Source: Balanoglossus misakiensis (lineage: Eukaryota; Hemichordata). Taken from it: 64,000 nt of DNA. Shown one piece after another: positions 13,888-51,013 of the stretch. Below the pieces are notes generated by a model. That model saw only the letters and a program-made list of their open reading frames with translations. It was not told the DNA's origin and did no database searches. How positions within the stretch are numbered: the first letter of the stretch is position 1; each line of letters starts with the position of its first letter. Position numbers and translations under genes: made by a program. The DNA lies in assembly GCA_040954595.2 (NCBI GenBank), contig CM082583.2, forward strand, positions 3,968,001 through 4,032,000, written 5' to 3'.

Positions 13888-14031
13888 TAGTGAGAATTAA
13901 TCGAGTGTCCCTCCTGGTTTATAAAAAGAAATTGTCTACATGACGTACTTCGCTTTTAATGTCAAACTGATAGCCTATTTAATAATAATAATTATAATAA
14001 TAGCAATATTAATAATTTCTACAGTGGACAC

Positions 14032-14040
14032 ATATATAAG
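14032..14040 (+). promoter_or_regulatory. Possible TATA box of the large receptor gene
   Basis: ATATATAAG lies about 205 bp upstream of the start codon at 14242, a spacing that would leave a 5' UTR of roughly 170-180 bp. The surrounding DNA is AT-rich and contains AAT repeats, so chance occurrence is likely enough to keep this low. Confidence 0.3.
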
Positions 14041-14241
14041 TCTGTTCAACGCCAGATCTCCGAACATTTCTCATGTGGTGTACATACACCTGAGTCAGTT
14101 TTCTCCAATCAACTCCAGACCGCCGAACATTCAGCTGCACTACTGAAGACACACAGAGACGGATGAGAAACTTGCAGCTCTCTCCAGAGAACGTGTGAGA
14201 GACTACAGATCAACCCGCTCTTACAACTCAAACGAGGCGCC

Positions 14242-39217
<24,976 letters not shown>

Positions 39218-39240
39218 AACACCTGACACAATTCCCCCGA

Positions 39241-39582
39241 CCTTAAATAGGTTTTGGCTACCTAGGTGGGTGATAAAAGTCTCACATGGTCGACACATTT
39301 TCAAGATGGCCGATTTTTGCCATGTTTAAGGAATAGGAGTTCATAAGCTAAAGTGATGATGGGTCATTCTGAAACTTGTTAATAGAAAAAATAACAAAAT
39401 GTGAAAAAAGTTTAATGAGTTTAATATGGTAACTACAAAGACAGACATGTTTGACCCAAGGAAGTCATGAAATACAGTAAACATATCATTTCTTCTATCT
39501 CTTACTACAGTGGGTTGTCGACTTTTCGACCAGAATGCAATGTGATTTGACCCCCTAGCCCAAAGTGAAAACCTATTTAAGG
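39241..39582. mobile_element. MITE, family CCTTAAATAGGTTTT
   Basis: Left end CCTTAAATAGGTTTTGGC, right end AAAACCTATTTAAGG, about 340 bp, starting 24 bp after the receptor stop codon and therefore in its 3' UTR. Related sequence recurs from 40732 and, inverted, at 13735-13887 (shared GATGGCCGATTTTTGCC). Confidence 0.75.
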
Positions 39583-39741
39583 CAGCCACAATTGACAACA
39601 GACGGCATTCATGCATGATGGAACGCTGTTTCACCCCAAACGTAATACCGGTATAGTATTGTTTTCCTCCATGTTCAATTTTCACACAAGCTTTCCAAAT
39701 ACAGGCAGCGATCAACCCGGCGTCATGCAATTCTCGTTACT

Positions 39742-40735
39742 TTAAGGTAGTTGGAAAGGCTAGGGCGTCAGTTAAAATTTCATTTAAAAACACTGAATTT
39801 ATATCTAGAAATGTATTAGAGAAAAATTAAACTCATGAAAAATTCGGGGCAATAAACGTGTAACAAGATATGGCTGGTTTTATTATACCTAATTTCATAC
39901 ATCTGGCAAGGAAGCTAGGGAGCCTTATTTGAGCGCCCTCTAGGGGAAGACTTCTCCTAGGCTATGCGCACAAGGACGGGTTCCCCTAGCCAAGGGCATT
40001 TAAATGTAACTTGCAAACACTGATTCTTGCAATTTTCAACGATAGATAACCTTGCTTGTTTATTAAAGGCTGCCAAATTATGGACATTTTTGCATTTCTA
40101 GGGAACCCGAAAAGCCAGCGGAAAAGCGTTTGACCCAGATAAATGCGATCCTTCGCCGTGAACTGCCGCTAAACTTTGCGTATTTCGCTACTTTTCTGCC
40201 CTTCGCCATAATGTAATGGTTTTTATTTGTGATTGAATTGGTATGCCAGATAATTTTTTTATCATGAAACTTTCAGGAAAGGCTCGGGACATCCCAAAGA
40301 ACAATTTTACGGGACAGTTTTTTCATAAGTTTTCCCGTTGTGTTTTGGCAGCACGTTAAAGTTGTATACAAAATATCAACAAAAACTGTGTTTTCCTGAG
40401 TGATAACTTTGAAAAAAATAAGTTTATGCTGAAAGTGTCCCGTACATTGCTGGAGGGGTTGCTTAATATTAAAATGAATACAAATTATTCAATAATTTGT
40501 GAAAACATGTCAAGATTCAATCAATATTTTGTAAAATTATGAATATTTATATTTAGGCGTATCAAATTTCATAATTTTAGCAGATATTTTTACAGTCATA
40601 TTTTTCCCTCACTTTTGAGTTTGTTAAGAATACATGCCGCAAATTTCAAGTCATTATCTTTATTCTAACTTGTGAAAATAAATTCACAAACATTGAGAGA
40701 ATTTGCTTCAAAAATAGCCTTTCCAACTACCTTAA
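39742..40735 (+). mobile_element. TIR transposon, complete non-autonomous copy (994 bp)
   Basis: Bounded by TTAAGGTAGTTGGAAAGGCT and its complement AGCCTTTCCAACTACCTTAA, with TTAA at each edge. Its first 615 bp are the near-identical inverted partner of 1-612. No long open frame is present. TTAA targets are typical of piggyBac-type transposases, so it may be mobilised by one in trans (inference). Confidence 0.85.
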
Positions 40736-40974
40736 ATAGGTTAATGCTACCTAGGTGAGTGATGAAAATCTCGTATGGTCGACACAATTTCAAGATGGCC
40801 GATTTTTGCCATATTTAAGAAATGAAAGTTCATATAAGCTAAAGTGATACTGGTCATTCTGAAACCATGTAAAAAAATAAAAAATGTGAAAAAATATCTG
40901 TTTTGGGGGTGACTCACAGTCCCTTGGGTTACAGACATATGCTGTTGCCCCCATAGCCAGTCAATTTGTGTATA

Positions 40975-41280
40975 ATTTTATATAGATCTGTAATTGAATG
41001 TAAAGTCAAGTTTTCGGACACTTGTACAGTGATGTTTACAGTAGAACATGAATTTTATTGTTTGAAATTAAAATTACATTGGCAATATACTTCAATTCTC
41101 GATTAACAGTTATTTTTTTCTTTTTTATTTGTCTGTCTTGCAACATGCATCTATCCACTTGCCGGATCAAATTTAGTACACATGTTTTGATTTAGTGTTG
41201 ACGCAATATGATACAAGCAGGAGTTGTAGTAGTACAATGAACTGACTGAATGTTTGCAGACAGCAATAACAGTATATAAG
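40975..41280 (+). repeat. Direct duplicate of 11497-11910
   Basis: Same order of conserved blocks as near the TTC21B 3' end but shorter, with deletions (for example the segment between the two CAATATAC/CTTCAATTCTCG blocks and ACATGTTTTGATTTAGTGTT is reduced). It lies between two transposon-derived segments. Confidence 0.75.
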
Positions 41281-41599
41281 TTTTGCCACATTCATTGCTA
41301 ATGCTGATAATTATGGTGTAATGACTAAATTGGCAATTGAACTGGCAAAGAAAAGTTTCCAAAACAATTACCAACAATTTTAAAGTTGATCCAATATTGG
41401 GTGTTAAATCTCATCACACAGAATAGCCTAACTGCAATATTGTAGCCTTGGTGGACTGGTTTGTTGATATGATTTTGTATCAAAACATTTGTAACTGAAT
41501 TAAACCATCCAACTCAATCGTTTAGTCCCTATTAAGGACATTTTTTTTTTAAAGACAACAGTTGCAATTAGAATAGAACACTACCTGTGTATTAAATGT

Positions 41600-41775
41600 A
41601 TACAGTCAATTATGCAAATTTAGCTACAATTTTCATGCCAAATAGAGATCAATTAAGCCAATCATAGTTTTTCAGTGGGTGGCACGTACACCATATGTTC
41701 TTTAGAATATGCCATTTTTGCCGTTTATGGACATACAAATGTATGTAAACTGCACTGGAGGTGACCATGTACCTC
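41600..41775 (-). repeat. Diverged copy of the GTATACGGT MITE family
   Basis: Shares CCAATCA...TTCAGTGGGTGGCAC, ACCATATGTTCTTTAGAA and GGAGGTGACCATGTACC with 3240-3390 and with the reverse complement of 38145-38334. Confidence 0.6.
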
Positions 41776-42039
41776 TAAGAACACTCTTAACGTTTTTCTG
41801 TTCCAGAAGGTTCACTGTATATAGGTTGGCTGCTAGACTTTGCTAGGGGGCGCAGCCTGTGATGACGACAAAAGGTGAAGTGGCATTCTCATTATTCTTG
41901 TGGCCTTCTGTGATATATGGGCGGTGCGCCCCGTCCATTGTTGTTGTTTTTCATAGTTACTCGGGCTGTTGATATAAATACACGAAGAAGAAGGAGGGTC
42001 CAAATAACAAAAACATATATTGAGCAAATGCAGAGTGAA

Positions 42040-42091
42040 TTCCGGTTAGAATTTCTACACAGTGTGGAAGTATCGGTTGATTAATCTCAAG
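42040..42091 (+). other. Possible non-coding first exon end of the death-domain gene
   Basis: A strong donor, CTCAAG followed by GTAAGTG, follows 42091. A good acceptor (CTTTCCTTTCAG) at 42717 precedes the start codon by 25 bp. A spliced 5' UTR is therefore likely; its left edge cannot be placed from sequence. Confidence 0.35.
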
Positions 42092-42742
42092 GTAAGTGTT
42101 CAGAGTTAAAAGCTTGACCTCGTGTGACCTCCATTCTGTTCTACAATTCTGCGTAACGTACGCAAATGCAGACATAGTTGACCGTAATGTGGATATCAGA
42201 CCATCTTATAAAGTGATAGTAATTTTTGAACTAGCCACATGGCATGGCAACTGACAATTTTCCTTTCACCAATGCCAAATATTAGTGCTGCCGTGTTGTA
42301 ATCTAGTGGCACTATCTTTAATGGCCCAGTATTCTTGTGTTGCGTCCTTGTGCCCGCCCGCACACACACTAGACCAGTACAGGCCTTCTTCTGGTTGTGT
42401 GAATGAAAGTAATTTTTTAGCGGTTATTTTATATGATTAGAAATTTGATATAATTATTGAGATTTGCAATCTTTTAGAAGCACAGATTGGAGCATATTCA
42501 GCTGTTTAACCTTCCCTAAATACGGTATAACAAATATCATGGACCAGGCAAAGCAGGTCAAGGCCATAGAGCTAATAGCCTCTGTCGCATGGAGGGTTTT
42601 TGATGTTTTAGTGCTTGTTAATTGCCCAAGTTTTTTCACTCTTGCAAAATTACATTTTCAAATATCATTTTTGTCATTTGTCAACTAATTTAATAATTGT
42701 GGATTCTTTCCTTTCAGTACTCCGGGTGTTTGAAATGCAACC

Positions 42743-45700
42743 ATGGCTACTAGTATGATTGACGAAGACCCAACAAGGACAGACAACATCGGTTGCAAGG
42801 CTAAGATAATGAAACTTGCAAAAGAGTTGAAAGGCATCATGACAGGGAGTCAAGATGGTGACCGGGAGACTGAAGTGAAGCATCTCATGGACGCCATTGA
42901 TGTGGGAAATGGTCTTGTGCAAACATGTGTTCAGATTTGTTCCTCCTTGATGACAGCCATTGATGAATTAGCCATTGCTGTGAACGCGGTGTTAGATGAT
43001 GTGAACCAGAAAATCCCTGCAAGCAGTGAAGAATTATCACCCAGTGATGGTAAGTTTATAGCAAAATCAATGTACCGGGGTTTACTGAGAGTTCGCCCAC
43101 CCGTAAGGGCGCCCACAGGCGGTTATTTGGGGGTGTGGGGGGCGTTATTTAGAATATCACTTTGAACTCGTTCAAGAAATAGTGTTTCACAATACTGTAC
43201 CCTTCACTTATCATCATTTCAATGATTTCAATGAGTGTCAACTAACTAACAACTGCATTTAGCTAAATGGTAAATAAAATTTTCTGTCGATTAACGGCCC
43301 TGGGCGGTTAATTAGCTCTACATGTACATAATTAGCTCTACAATGTAGCCATTTTCTGTATAACTGCCCTGGGCGAACTCTCAGTAAACCCTGGTATTTT
43401 CATTGTTCTGGTGTAATTTGCTATGTTTCCCAAGCTGTGTTCAAACAAGGTTGTATATTTTCAATGGGAATGATGAGTAATGGTTCTACAGAGGGAATTT
43501 AAATCTACAGAACTTGTAAACATGACTGTCATCAACATTCCCTGACATAAAACATCCTATAGATATCTACATAATAGAATACTGCAGTTAGGTGTGCTGC
43601 AAACCACACATGCAGACAACTATAGTTGTCCAAGAAAATGTCAAACTCTTATACCACTTTCTTTTCTATCCATAATTGTTTCTTACAGCTGAAGATTCTG
43701 CCTTGAAGCAACTGATCAAAACAGCTGAAACATTCTTGAAACTGACACAAGAAGCTCTGAGCCAAGCAGGGTCTACCAAACAAATGGCGTCTGCAATCGC
43801 CAACGTTTCCACAGCTATCTCGAGTGACTTAGCCAGTGCTGATAAGTTGGCTGAAGAGAGTGTATCAGAAGCCAATCAACTTATTGACAGATGCACAGCG
43901 TATTCTGACAAATTAAAAGTTGAGATGAGAGTCGTAGAGGAAACCGTTAAAATGGCGCGCACTGCGATGAGTAAACCAGACGCAGATGATGGCACGACGG
44001 AATTGGACGAGTCTGCTTTTGAGAGCGCATGTGAGGAGGCCAAGGACGTTCTCGATGATGTGACTACAGCTGTGGAGGATCTGGAAAAGACAGTGAAGAC
44101 ATTAAGACAGGCAGTTGATGAAGAGCGAAGCCCAGTCTATGGAACAAAAATCAGACAAGCCACCGAAGAAACCAAGGAGTCTCTCAACCACGCGGAAATA
44201 ATGCAGCAGCTTTTGGACAAAGCTGCAGGGAAAATAAAGGAACTTATTCGAGGTATTCAAGACAAACATCAGGAAGAGACCTCGGCCAAAGTGAAGTCAG
44301 AGCTTGGTGAAATCAGTAAACGCTTGGAAGAATACCAAAGCCAACTGAATTATGCTCAAGGTATCATCAATACGGTGTCACAAATAGCTGAGCTGGAAGA
44401 TGCAGACGATGATCTTAAGAAGATCATAGAAAATGTAATGGTTTCAGCTGATGATTCAAGGGTCCTTATTCTACCAGCCAGGAAAGCCGTACAAGAATTG
44501 GAAGAAAAACTAGAGGATACAGAAGACATATCGGAAATAAATCTCGTTGAATTAGAAAGACTTTGCGAGGACTGTGGTCCTAAATGTGAAAAGGCAAGGA
44601 AGGGAGCAAAGGCAACTGAAATGAAAATGTATAAATTCATCCAGTCCGATCCAAACAGGCAGAAGGCTGAAGATGCTTATCAGAGGGCGAAAACCGTTAT
44701 TGAAGAAACGTTAAAAGTCGTCAAAATCGTTACTGAAGCTGCAGTTGAAATTCTCGGAAAGAGTGGTGACCCTGGCAACGGTGAGGCGGCAGAGAAGATG
44801 GCCGAGTCGACAAATGGAGAAGCTGGAGGTCACAGCCAACCTGTAGAGTATTGGCAAACGGAAGAAATGATGAAGTTGGCAGAAAGGACACTTCAAGCAG
44901 CCAAGAAAGCAGAGAACGCAGCCTCCAAAACGTCCAAGCTGGCTGATGAATGCCAGAAAGCTGGGGCAGACACTACAACTTTCATTGATCCAAATCTCAT
45001 ATCCAATCTCACAAGACAAACCAAAGAATGCGAATATGCGATTTTTCTGAGTAGAAGGTCATCCGATGAACTTGAAGACTCGGATCCAAGGAACTGGCCA
45101 GTTTTGGGGTAAGAATTGAAACACAAAAATATACAACATTAAAATGAAGCGGTCGTCGCGCCGCATTTGTTTGTTTATAAATAATCATTACAATTCATCC
45201 ACAAAACCCAGAAATTAGAATGAGAATTTTGAAAGGAAATTTTTTTTTTACTTGCTAACTTTGGTATCTGCAATTATGACATCTCTTATAGCTTACCTCC
45301 AAGGGTGCAGAGTCCTTTGTGTGTTCTGAGAGCTCCAAGACAATTTATGGACAGCAATAGGAATAAAATCACATGTTCTTATCTGGAACGTTCTCCAGTG
45401 AGTCCAGCAGCAGCCAATCAGAAACAGATCAGCATGGTTGTCACTCCACAGTTACTCAGCACAGGAGTTAGTGAGCTTCCAGTACCTGCGTTCCTTGCCA
45501 TTAAATACAAATGCGCAAATGACTTTGGTGGTGATATCATTGTCAAGAGCTCAAGAAGCCGAAAGAAGTGGGCTGTTTTACCCACAATCTCCACTGAAAG
45601 ATACTTTGATGAGTTTCCTGTAAGTATGACAGCACATCCATTCAAACTATTTTGATAATTTCCATTAGCTGTAACTTTTCGCCATGTTATTGTGCAAAAT

Positions 45701-48401
45701 TTGAATTCAAGTCTGGACTAGAATTCATTTGTCAACAATAACAGTGGCCGTTACACACATACAGGCTATGTTGACAAGTGAAGTAATTGGTAATACCGGT
45801 ATTAGCATGGCTGCTTGGAGTACCGGTAGAGCAAGAAATTACATTTGATACACAGAAAAAGAAGATGCAAAAAACAGTTGTGATTCTGCAACATATTATC
45901 ACTTTTCTCCTTTATTTGATCTCTTGAAGAATATGGTCTTTGCTGAAGTCAAAGTTCAAAGCTTGGAATCCTACGCAGTCTTGCTGCGAAGTATTCGATC
46001 TACGTGTACAGTGGATGAGAAGGGAGGCGATGTGGTGATGCAGTCGAAACATCCGTTCTTCATTTCAATACAGCCTGGTTCTCTTACAGCGCCCACTGAT
46101 GTTACTTTAGAGGTCAGTTCATGTCTGCATGATCCAATGTGTCAGGATTTGTATATGACGCCCTTAGTGGCAGTAATGCCTTGATTTAGTATGATTTGTG
46201 TAAAATCAACAGGTTTCATTCAAGATGAGTGTGTAAAAAAACATGCATTTTTTTCAAATCCTGTTATGGACATGATGACATCAATTTGTTACTGAAGTTT
46301 AGTGCACAAGAAAATAAATAAAACGTAGTAGCATAATAAATTCTGCCATTTGAATTTTTTTTTCTTTATGAGCATTATACAAATGGTACCTAAAGGGATT
46401 GATCCACCTGTGTGATGCAGTTTTTTGTTGAACAGAAGAATAATATACTGTAAAACATGTTTTTTAGCTTGCATGTTATTTTAGCTGTATATAGATGCAG
46501 TGTAAATTTGCTAATTTAAGATATTGCCATAAATTTAAACTTTTCTCTGCCATTTAAATGAACTGAATCTAAATTTGCTAAAAAAAGCATACAGCTAATT
46601 CAAGGGGCTCTACAGTACAGTAGAATATGAAAGGAAGTTGTCTTGTCTTGAGCATATTTGCAAAATTTTCATAAATGTTTGTATTTTCATTTTTCCTAAC
46701 CAGACTGCAACTCCAGAAAATATGACCAAGACGTTGAAGTATGCTGAGCCATTTGTGCAAGCAACATTTTCTCCTAAACTGCGTAAGGCCGTCCGCCTTG
46801 TCCTTGCCACGAGGCCGCCAGCCGACAGAACACCGGTTGCTGGTGGACAGGTCAATCACCTCTATTGCCTCCACTGTGCAGACAATAAACGATGGAAAGT
46901 GACAGCAGTGTTACAAGATCAACAAGAACAGAGTCATGATGGTTTACTTCGTATAATACTGCCTCCTATCACCATAAAACAGTAAGTACTGATACACTTG
47001 CTTATCAAATCAAAACAAAGTGATTTTAATATAGTAATTAGATAAAGACTTATATAATTATCACAATTCGAAAAAATAATAATAGACGTGCTGTTTTAAC
47101 CCTGAGCAGTAATAATTTATCAATGTTCCCATCTTATTTTCTTTCAACAACCAGGCAACTGTTGATGGCATTTTTGTGGAACTCTTCTGATGCTGATACT
47201 TTAGAAGAGATATTGTCATATGAACAGGTTAGTAGAATGTTTCAATTGGAAGATAAAGGTGTTCGTTTAACTAATATCAGCGCGCAACCCTTTCAAGGTG
47301 TTCTAACTGTAATGAATTCCTGGCTGTTATTTTCTTTTTCTGCTTTATTGTTTTTGTCTGCTTTAATAGGCTTTTAAAACAAGACAAAAAAATAAGAGGG
47401 GGGGGGGGGGAAGGTAGAAACAGAGCATGATATTTTTTATCATATTGTCAGAGTTATTCAAATGAGATAAAACAATCTCGTTTTGATCAAAAAATCTTCT
47501 CTTCTGAAATAGGATGACTCAAGTCAGACTTTGTTAATGACATTGACTTTATAATCTGATAATTATTCACAATACACATAATTAATTATTTTGCAGGGCA
47601 AGGGAATGTCTAAGGAAGCCAAAGAAAGACACATATTTGAAGGTTAGTTGTCTTAGTGTGATTTCAGTAATACTACGAGGTTATTACAAAAATACAGCAA
47701 CAGACATTAGCACAGTGTACCAATTGCCTGATGTATAGCGGAGGGTAGTGCATGGTGCTTTTGTCTGAGTCCATACATTGTGGTATTTTTGTAATAACCT
47801 TATTATTCTACATCTTACATTTCTAGATTTGCAAGGTAGTTGCCCCATAGTTTCTAGCATTTAATCAATGTTTCACACGATTGCTGTTGTGGAATATTCC
47901 ATTTTAATGGGGGTAACAACATTGTAAAATTCCCTTGGGCTCGTGCAGTTTTTACCTTGTAGTGCAGTATCACTTTCAGAAAATTTAGTGATTTTCAAAT
48001 ACAAATGACAAATTGGTTTCTGTCATTGTGAATATTGAAGTTAACATTTTAGGGTTATCCATTAAGTTTATCTTTATCATCTAACATTGTTTTACTTTGC
48101 CACAGCCTGCCTCTCTGATGCAGCTTTCCAGACATTATCGAAACATCTGAATGATGAAGTGGAGAATTTAGCCGTCTACTTAAACGTGGGCGATGTGGCA
48201 CTACAGAAAATAAAATCCAGTCAACCAGACAGCAGAAGTGACCAAGCAAAACAAGTGCTTATTCGATGGCGACAGAAAACAAAAGTAGACAATGAGAAGA
48301 AAGTAGGACTACTTCGTTCAGCATTGCATAAATGTAAAAGGCTGGACATGGCTCAGAAAGTTCAGAATGACCTGCGAGATGCCCTTAATTGGGGATTGTA
48401 G
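42743..48401 (+). CDS. Death-domain protein with long helical N-terminus and ZU5/UPA-like middle
   Basis: Eight exons: 42743-43049, 43689-45108, 45292-45619, 45930-46112, 46704-46981, 47155-47227, 47597-47642 and 48106-48401, in phase, 976 residues, stop TAG. The start ATG sits in CAACCATGG. Residues 1-575 are almost wholly helical and charged, with coiled-coil-like heptads (for example ELGEISKRLEEYQSQLNYAQ). Residues ~600-745 contain HPFFISIQPGSLTAPTDVTL, like a ZU5 core; ~746-865 resemble the following UPA region; 880-976 form a death domain (FQTLSKHLNDEVENLAVYL, VLIRWRQKT, LLRSALHKCKRLDMAQKV). ZU5-UPA-death is the plan of UNC5, PIDD and ankyrins; the helical N-terminus matches none of those I know. 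Likely a cytoplasmic adaptor. No transmembrane segment seen. Confidence 0.88.
43689..45108 (+). CDS. Death-domain gene exon 2: helical rod region
   Basis: A 1,420-bp exon encoding residues 103-576, rich in Ala, Glu, Lys and Asp. Spaced hydrophobics recur as in spectrin/vinculin-like bundles or coiled coil, for example KLTQEALSQAGSTKQMASAI and TLQAAKKAENAASKTSKLAD. No catalytic motif. Probably oligomerising or scaffold-binding (inference). Confidence 0.8.
45690..45790. repeat. Dispersed repeat, inverted partner near 58185-58285
   Basis: Shares GGACTAGAATTCATTTGTCA, ACAATAACAGTGG and ACAGGCTATGTTGACAA with the reverse complement of about 58185-58285. Weaker relatives are seen at 35440-35545 and 58700-58960. 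Intronic here. Confidence 0.65.
47677..47802. mobile_element. Hairpin MITE, GAGGTTATTAC family, diverged copy
   Basis: Left GAGGTTATTACAAAAATACA, right GGTATTTTTGTAATAACCTT. The interior matches 9475-9606 with deletions. It lies in the intron before the death-domain exon. Confidence 0.75.
48106..48401 (+). CDS. Death-domain gene last exon: death domain and stop
   Basis: Encodes the final ~98 residues. Six amphipathic helices can be read: SDAAFQTLSKHLN, ENLAVYLNV, DVALQKIKSSQ, QAKQVLIRWRQKT, KVGLLRSALHKC and MAQKVQNDLRDAL. The tryptophan in helix 4 region (RWRQKT) is typical of death domains. The exon entry is phase 1. Confidence 0.88.
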
Positions 48402-51013
48402 AGTCTGCATGTTATATGTAGAGTCTATGGGGCCAGAGTAAATGATTGGGCCAGCATACTGGCACACTAGCTGTCAATTGTCTGAACAGATCTCATTCAG
48501 AATTGACAAAAGGATTTACTCATACTTACACACGGTACTTATATATGCATATCAGTTAGTATCATGATACAATATCTTGCCATCATGCAGGCCACCATTT
48601 TGTTATGATTTTTCATGACAGATATAATACATGTAGTACTCTGAGATGTCTGACCCAGTTTTATTCAGACTTATATTCAGGGACAATGTACAGTTGAACC
48701 AGTGGAGAACTGTTTGATTTTGGGGGGAATTGATGGAGAATTTTTTGGTTAAAAAATGTATTGGCAAATGGTGCCGAGGAAAAAAAATCTTCTGCAATGC
48801 CTTGGTTTTGGTAGGCATCTTGAACTTTCATTACGATGTGAAGAAACTATCAAAATTTCCCTTATTTATCCAAAATCATAGCATCTCTGTTTGACATTTC
48901 AGAGAGTGCCTCCTGCACAGCGACACACACTGTAAACATGACGTAAATGATGTTTTTACTGTAACTCCAGGTCATTGGAATTTAACTAGTTATTTTCCCG
49001 GTGAAAGGGGCACATTAGCTGTGGGGTGTCCACTTCCTGCCCCAGTTTATGCTGAAGGGATGTGAAAATTTGATAAATTTGGTATTTTTATAGCAGCTAA
49101 TTTACTCATTTTTATATAGCCTTTTTTATATTAGCACAAAGTTTGAGATGGCTCTAATGATTTCTATCACTATTTAACAATCTATTTATGAATATGGAAG
49201 GAGAAGTTGGGGGAGGTCAGGAGTTGGTGTCCTCTCTACAGATGAAGAATATTTTTAAAATACAGTAACAAAATTGTACTATTTGATATACATGTATATA
49301 TAGTTTTATGGTTGCAGTACATAAATTATTTACTCATTTACATAATTTAAAAATAATTTTAGATTAAGTCTTGTATCAAGAATTATTAAACAAAATTTAA
49401 TATACCTTTCGTGGTACAATGATATAACTTATGTGAAAAAATTGACTACCTAAAACTCACTATATAAGTAATTAATTATATATACCCATAATTGTCTATA
49501 TTGTGAAGTAGATTTATTATATGTATATACAAAACACATTTTGATTATGTATTAATAATTGAGTATTGCATTATTCGTAAATAATTATATACATGTTAGA
49601 GTGTTAAATAATGACTTCTGTAAAAAATAATTAATTAAATAAGGGACCAGCATATCTCTTGAAATATTTTGATAACCTTTGACCTAACTTGGCATGTGCC
49701 AGTTTCTGTGGTATACTGGTTTGAAGATCAGAGTCGAGTTGGCTCGATTTGTTTAACCATCTTCCTGACTTTCACCACCCAATCTCAGACATATTTTTGT
49801 AACATATATTTATAAGCATGTATGCATTGAAGTGTACTTTAATTACACACATTTTTATATTTTTCATCGATTTTGAAATAAATCAACGAAGATCAAAAGT
49901 CGAGAATGTGACTTAATTGAAATGTTTGGTAACTTCTTTGCACACCTGGGCTTCTGGAAAGATGTTATCCACAGACAAAGAAAGTCAGGTTATTTGTATA
50001 TTTGTCCATCTGAAACTAATACTCAGAGACATACTGTAGTACCTGGACCAATTTCATTCAAACCTGGCACAAGGGTTAGATGTACTAAGATGCACAAAAA
50101 ATCAGTTAGTCAAGCGTGCACGTACAAATCAAAAGGTTACGGCTGGCAATGAATTCTGTGCCTATAATCGGTCAGTTCTGAAACCTGCACCCTGTATCGC
50201 TTCTCTAACAAACTTTGTTGCTTTCCACTTTGTGTGAAGACAGTGGGCAATGATGTTGCGGCTTTTGTCTTTATTACGCCTTGGAGCCAAAATGACCAGG
50301 GTTGGCTGAAAGACAGGGGAGGGATACGCATTTGGGCTGATTCATCCTGCCTGTTTTGGCAGACGACTGTTGTTGTCAAGATATTATTCTCCCCAAAAAT
50401 GTTAATCAAACAGTGGCTATACATCAATTTACTTACTTCACTACTTGAAGGACAATAACATGTCTTACAAGAGACCGCACTCAAGCTTTTAAGCATACTT
50501 GAGCTCCAGGAGGGAAGCTAATAGATTTAACTATAAAAATGTCCATGAGTTCCAAGCCAGAATATGCATTGGGCCGTATACTGTTATGAGAATCCTTTTT
50601 TTTTCATTGTAGAATTTATCTGTACAGACTTGATCATTCTTTTTCAGGGTTGTGACCAAAGTTCATTGTGTTGCCAAAATGTTGTCGTTCAAAGTATTTA
50701 TTCTTCAGGAACATTGCATTTTTGCACTTCCTAAACTTTTTATTTAGGGAAGGACAGTTGTGATCAAACTCAATTTTAATTAATCATGCACATTATAGTC
50801 CATTTATAAAATATCATGACGATGATAATAAACTCGTAAGAAAGAGGTTTATTCGCAAGAGGAAAGTAAGCAGCTAAGCATATACATCTCAAAGTACTAC
50901 AACTATGTTCAAATTAACAAAATCAATATTAAAACCATGTACCGGTACACAGTGTAAATGATGGATATGTAAATGCAGAATTGCAGCAAAATGCGTTGAA
51001 GTCAAAGCTGTGC
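48402..51013. other. Convergent intergenic region between the death-domain gene (+) and the TNF-receptor-like gene (-)
   Basis: Very AT-rich between about 49250 and 49650. AATAAA at about 49877-49882 on the plus strand could end the death-domain transcript. A segment at about 50380-50470 resembles 60280-60400 (ATATTATTCTCCCC, then AAGGACAATAACAT). No supported coding sequence; the frames at 50137-50496 have no domain signature. Confidence 0.55.
50848..50853 (-). promoter_or_regulatory. Candidate polyadenylation signal of the TNF-receptor-like gene
   Basis: Reads AATAAA on the minus strand (TTTATT as printed), about 160 bp past the minus-strand stop codon at 51014-51016, an ordinary 3' UTR length. 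Confidence 0.45.

Larger units (their letters stand above)
10313..14030. other. TTC21B 3' UTR and intergenic stretch without a supported gene
   Basis: Candidate polyadenylation signals AATAAA stand at 11426-11431 and 12012-12017. Part of this stretch (about 11497-11910) is repeated in direct orientation near 40980-41280. A truncated repeat of the CCTTAAATAGG family lies at about 13735-13887. Reading frames up to 138 codons on the minus strand at 13027-13443 have no domain signature and are not called as genes. Confidence 0.6.
40736..42091. other. Repeat-rich intergenic stretch
   Basis: Contains a fragment of the CCTTAAATAGG MITE family (40732 to about 40925), the direct duplicate of 11497-11910 (40975-41280) and a member of the GTATACGGT family (41600-41775). 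No supported coding sequence. The last ~200 bp probably hold the promoter and first exon of the death-domain gene. Confidence 0.65.

Noticed and set aside
42743-43165. Continuous 140-codon reading of the death-domain gene start
   Set aside because: A good donor (GATG/GTAAGT) after 43049 joins in phase to the long exon at 43689; the codons after 43049 are intron.
50137-50496. 119-codon minus-strand frame as a possible coding exon
   Set aside because: No family resemblance, part of the stretch is repeated near 60.3 kb, and it falls beyond the polyadenylation signal of the TNF-receptor-like gene.
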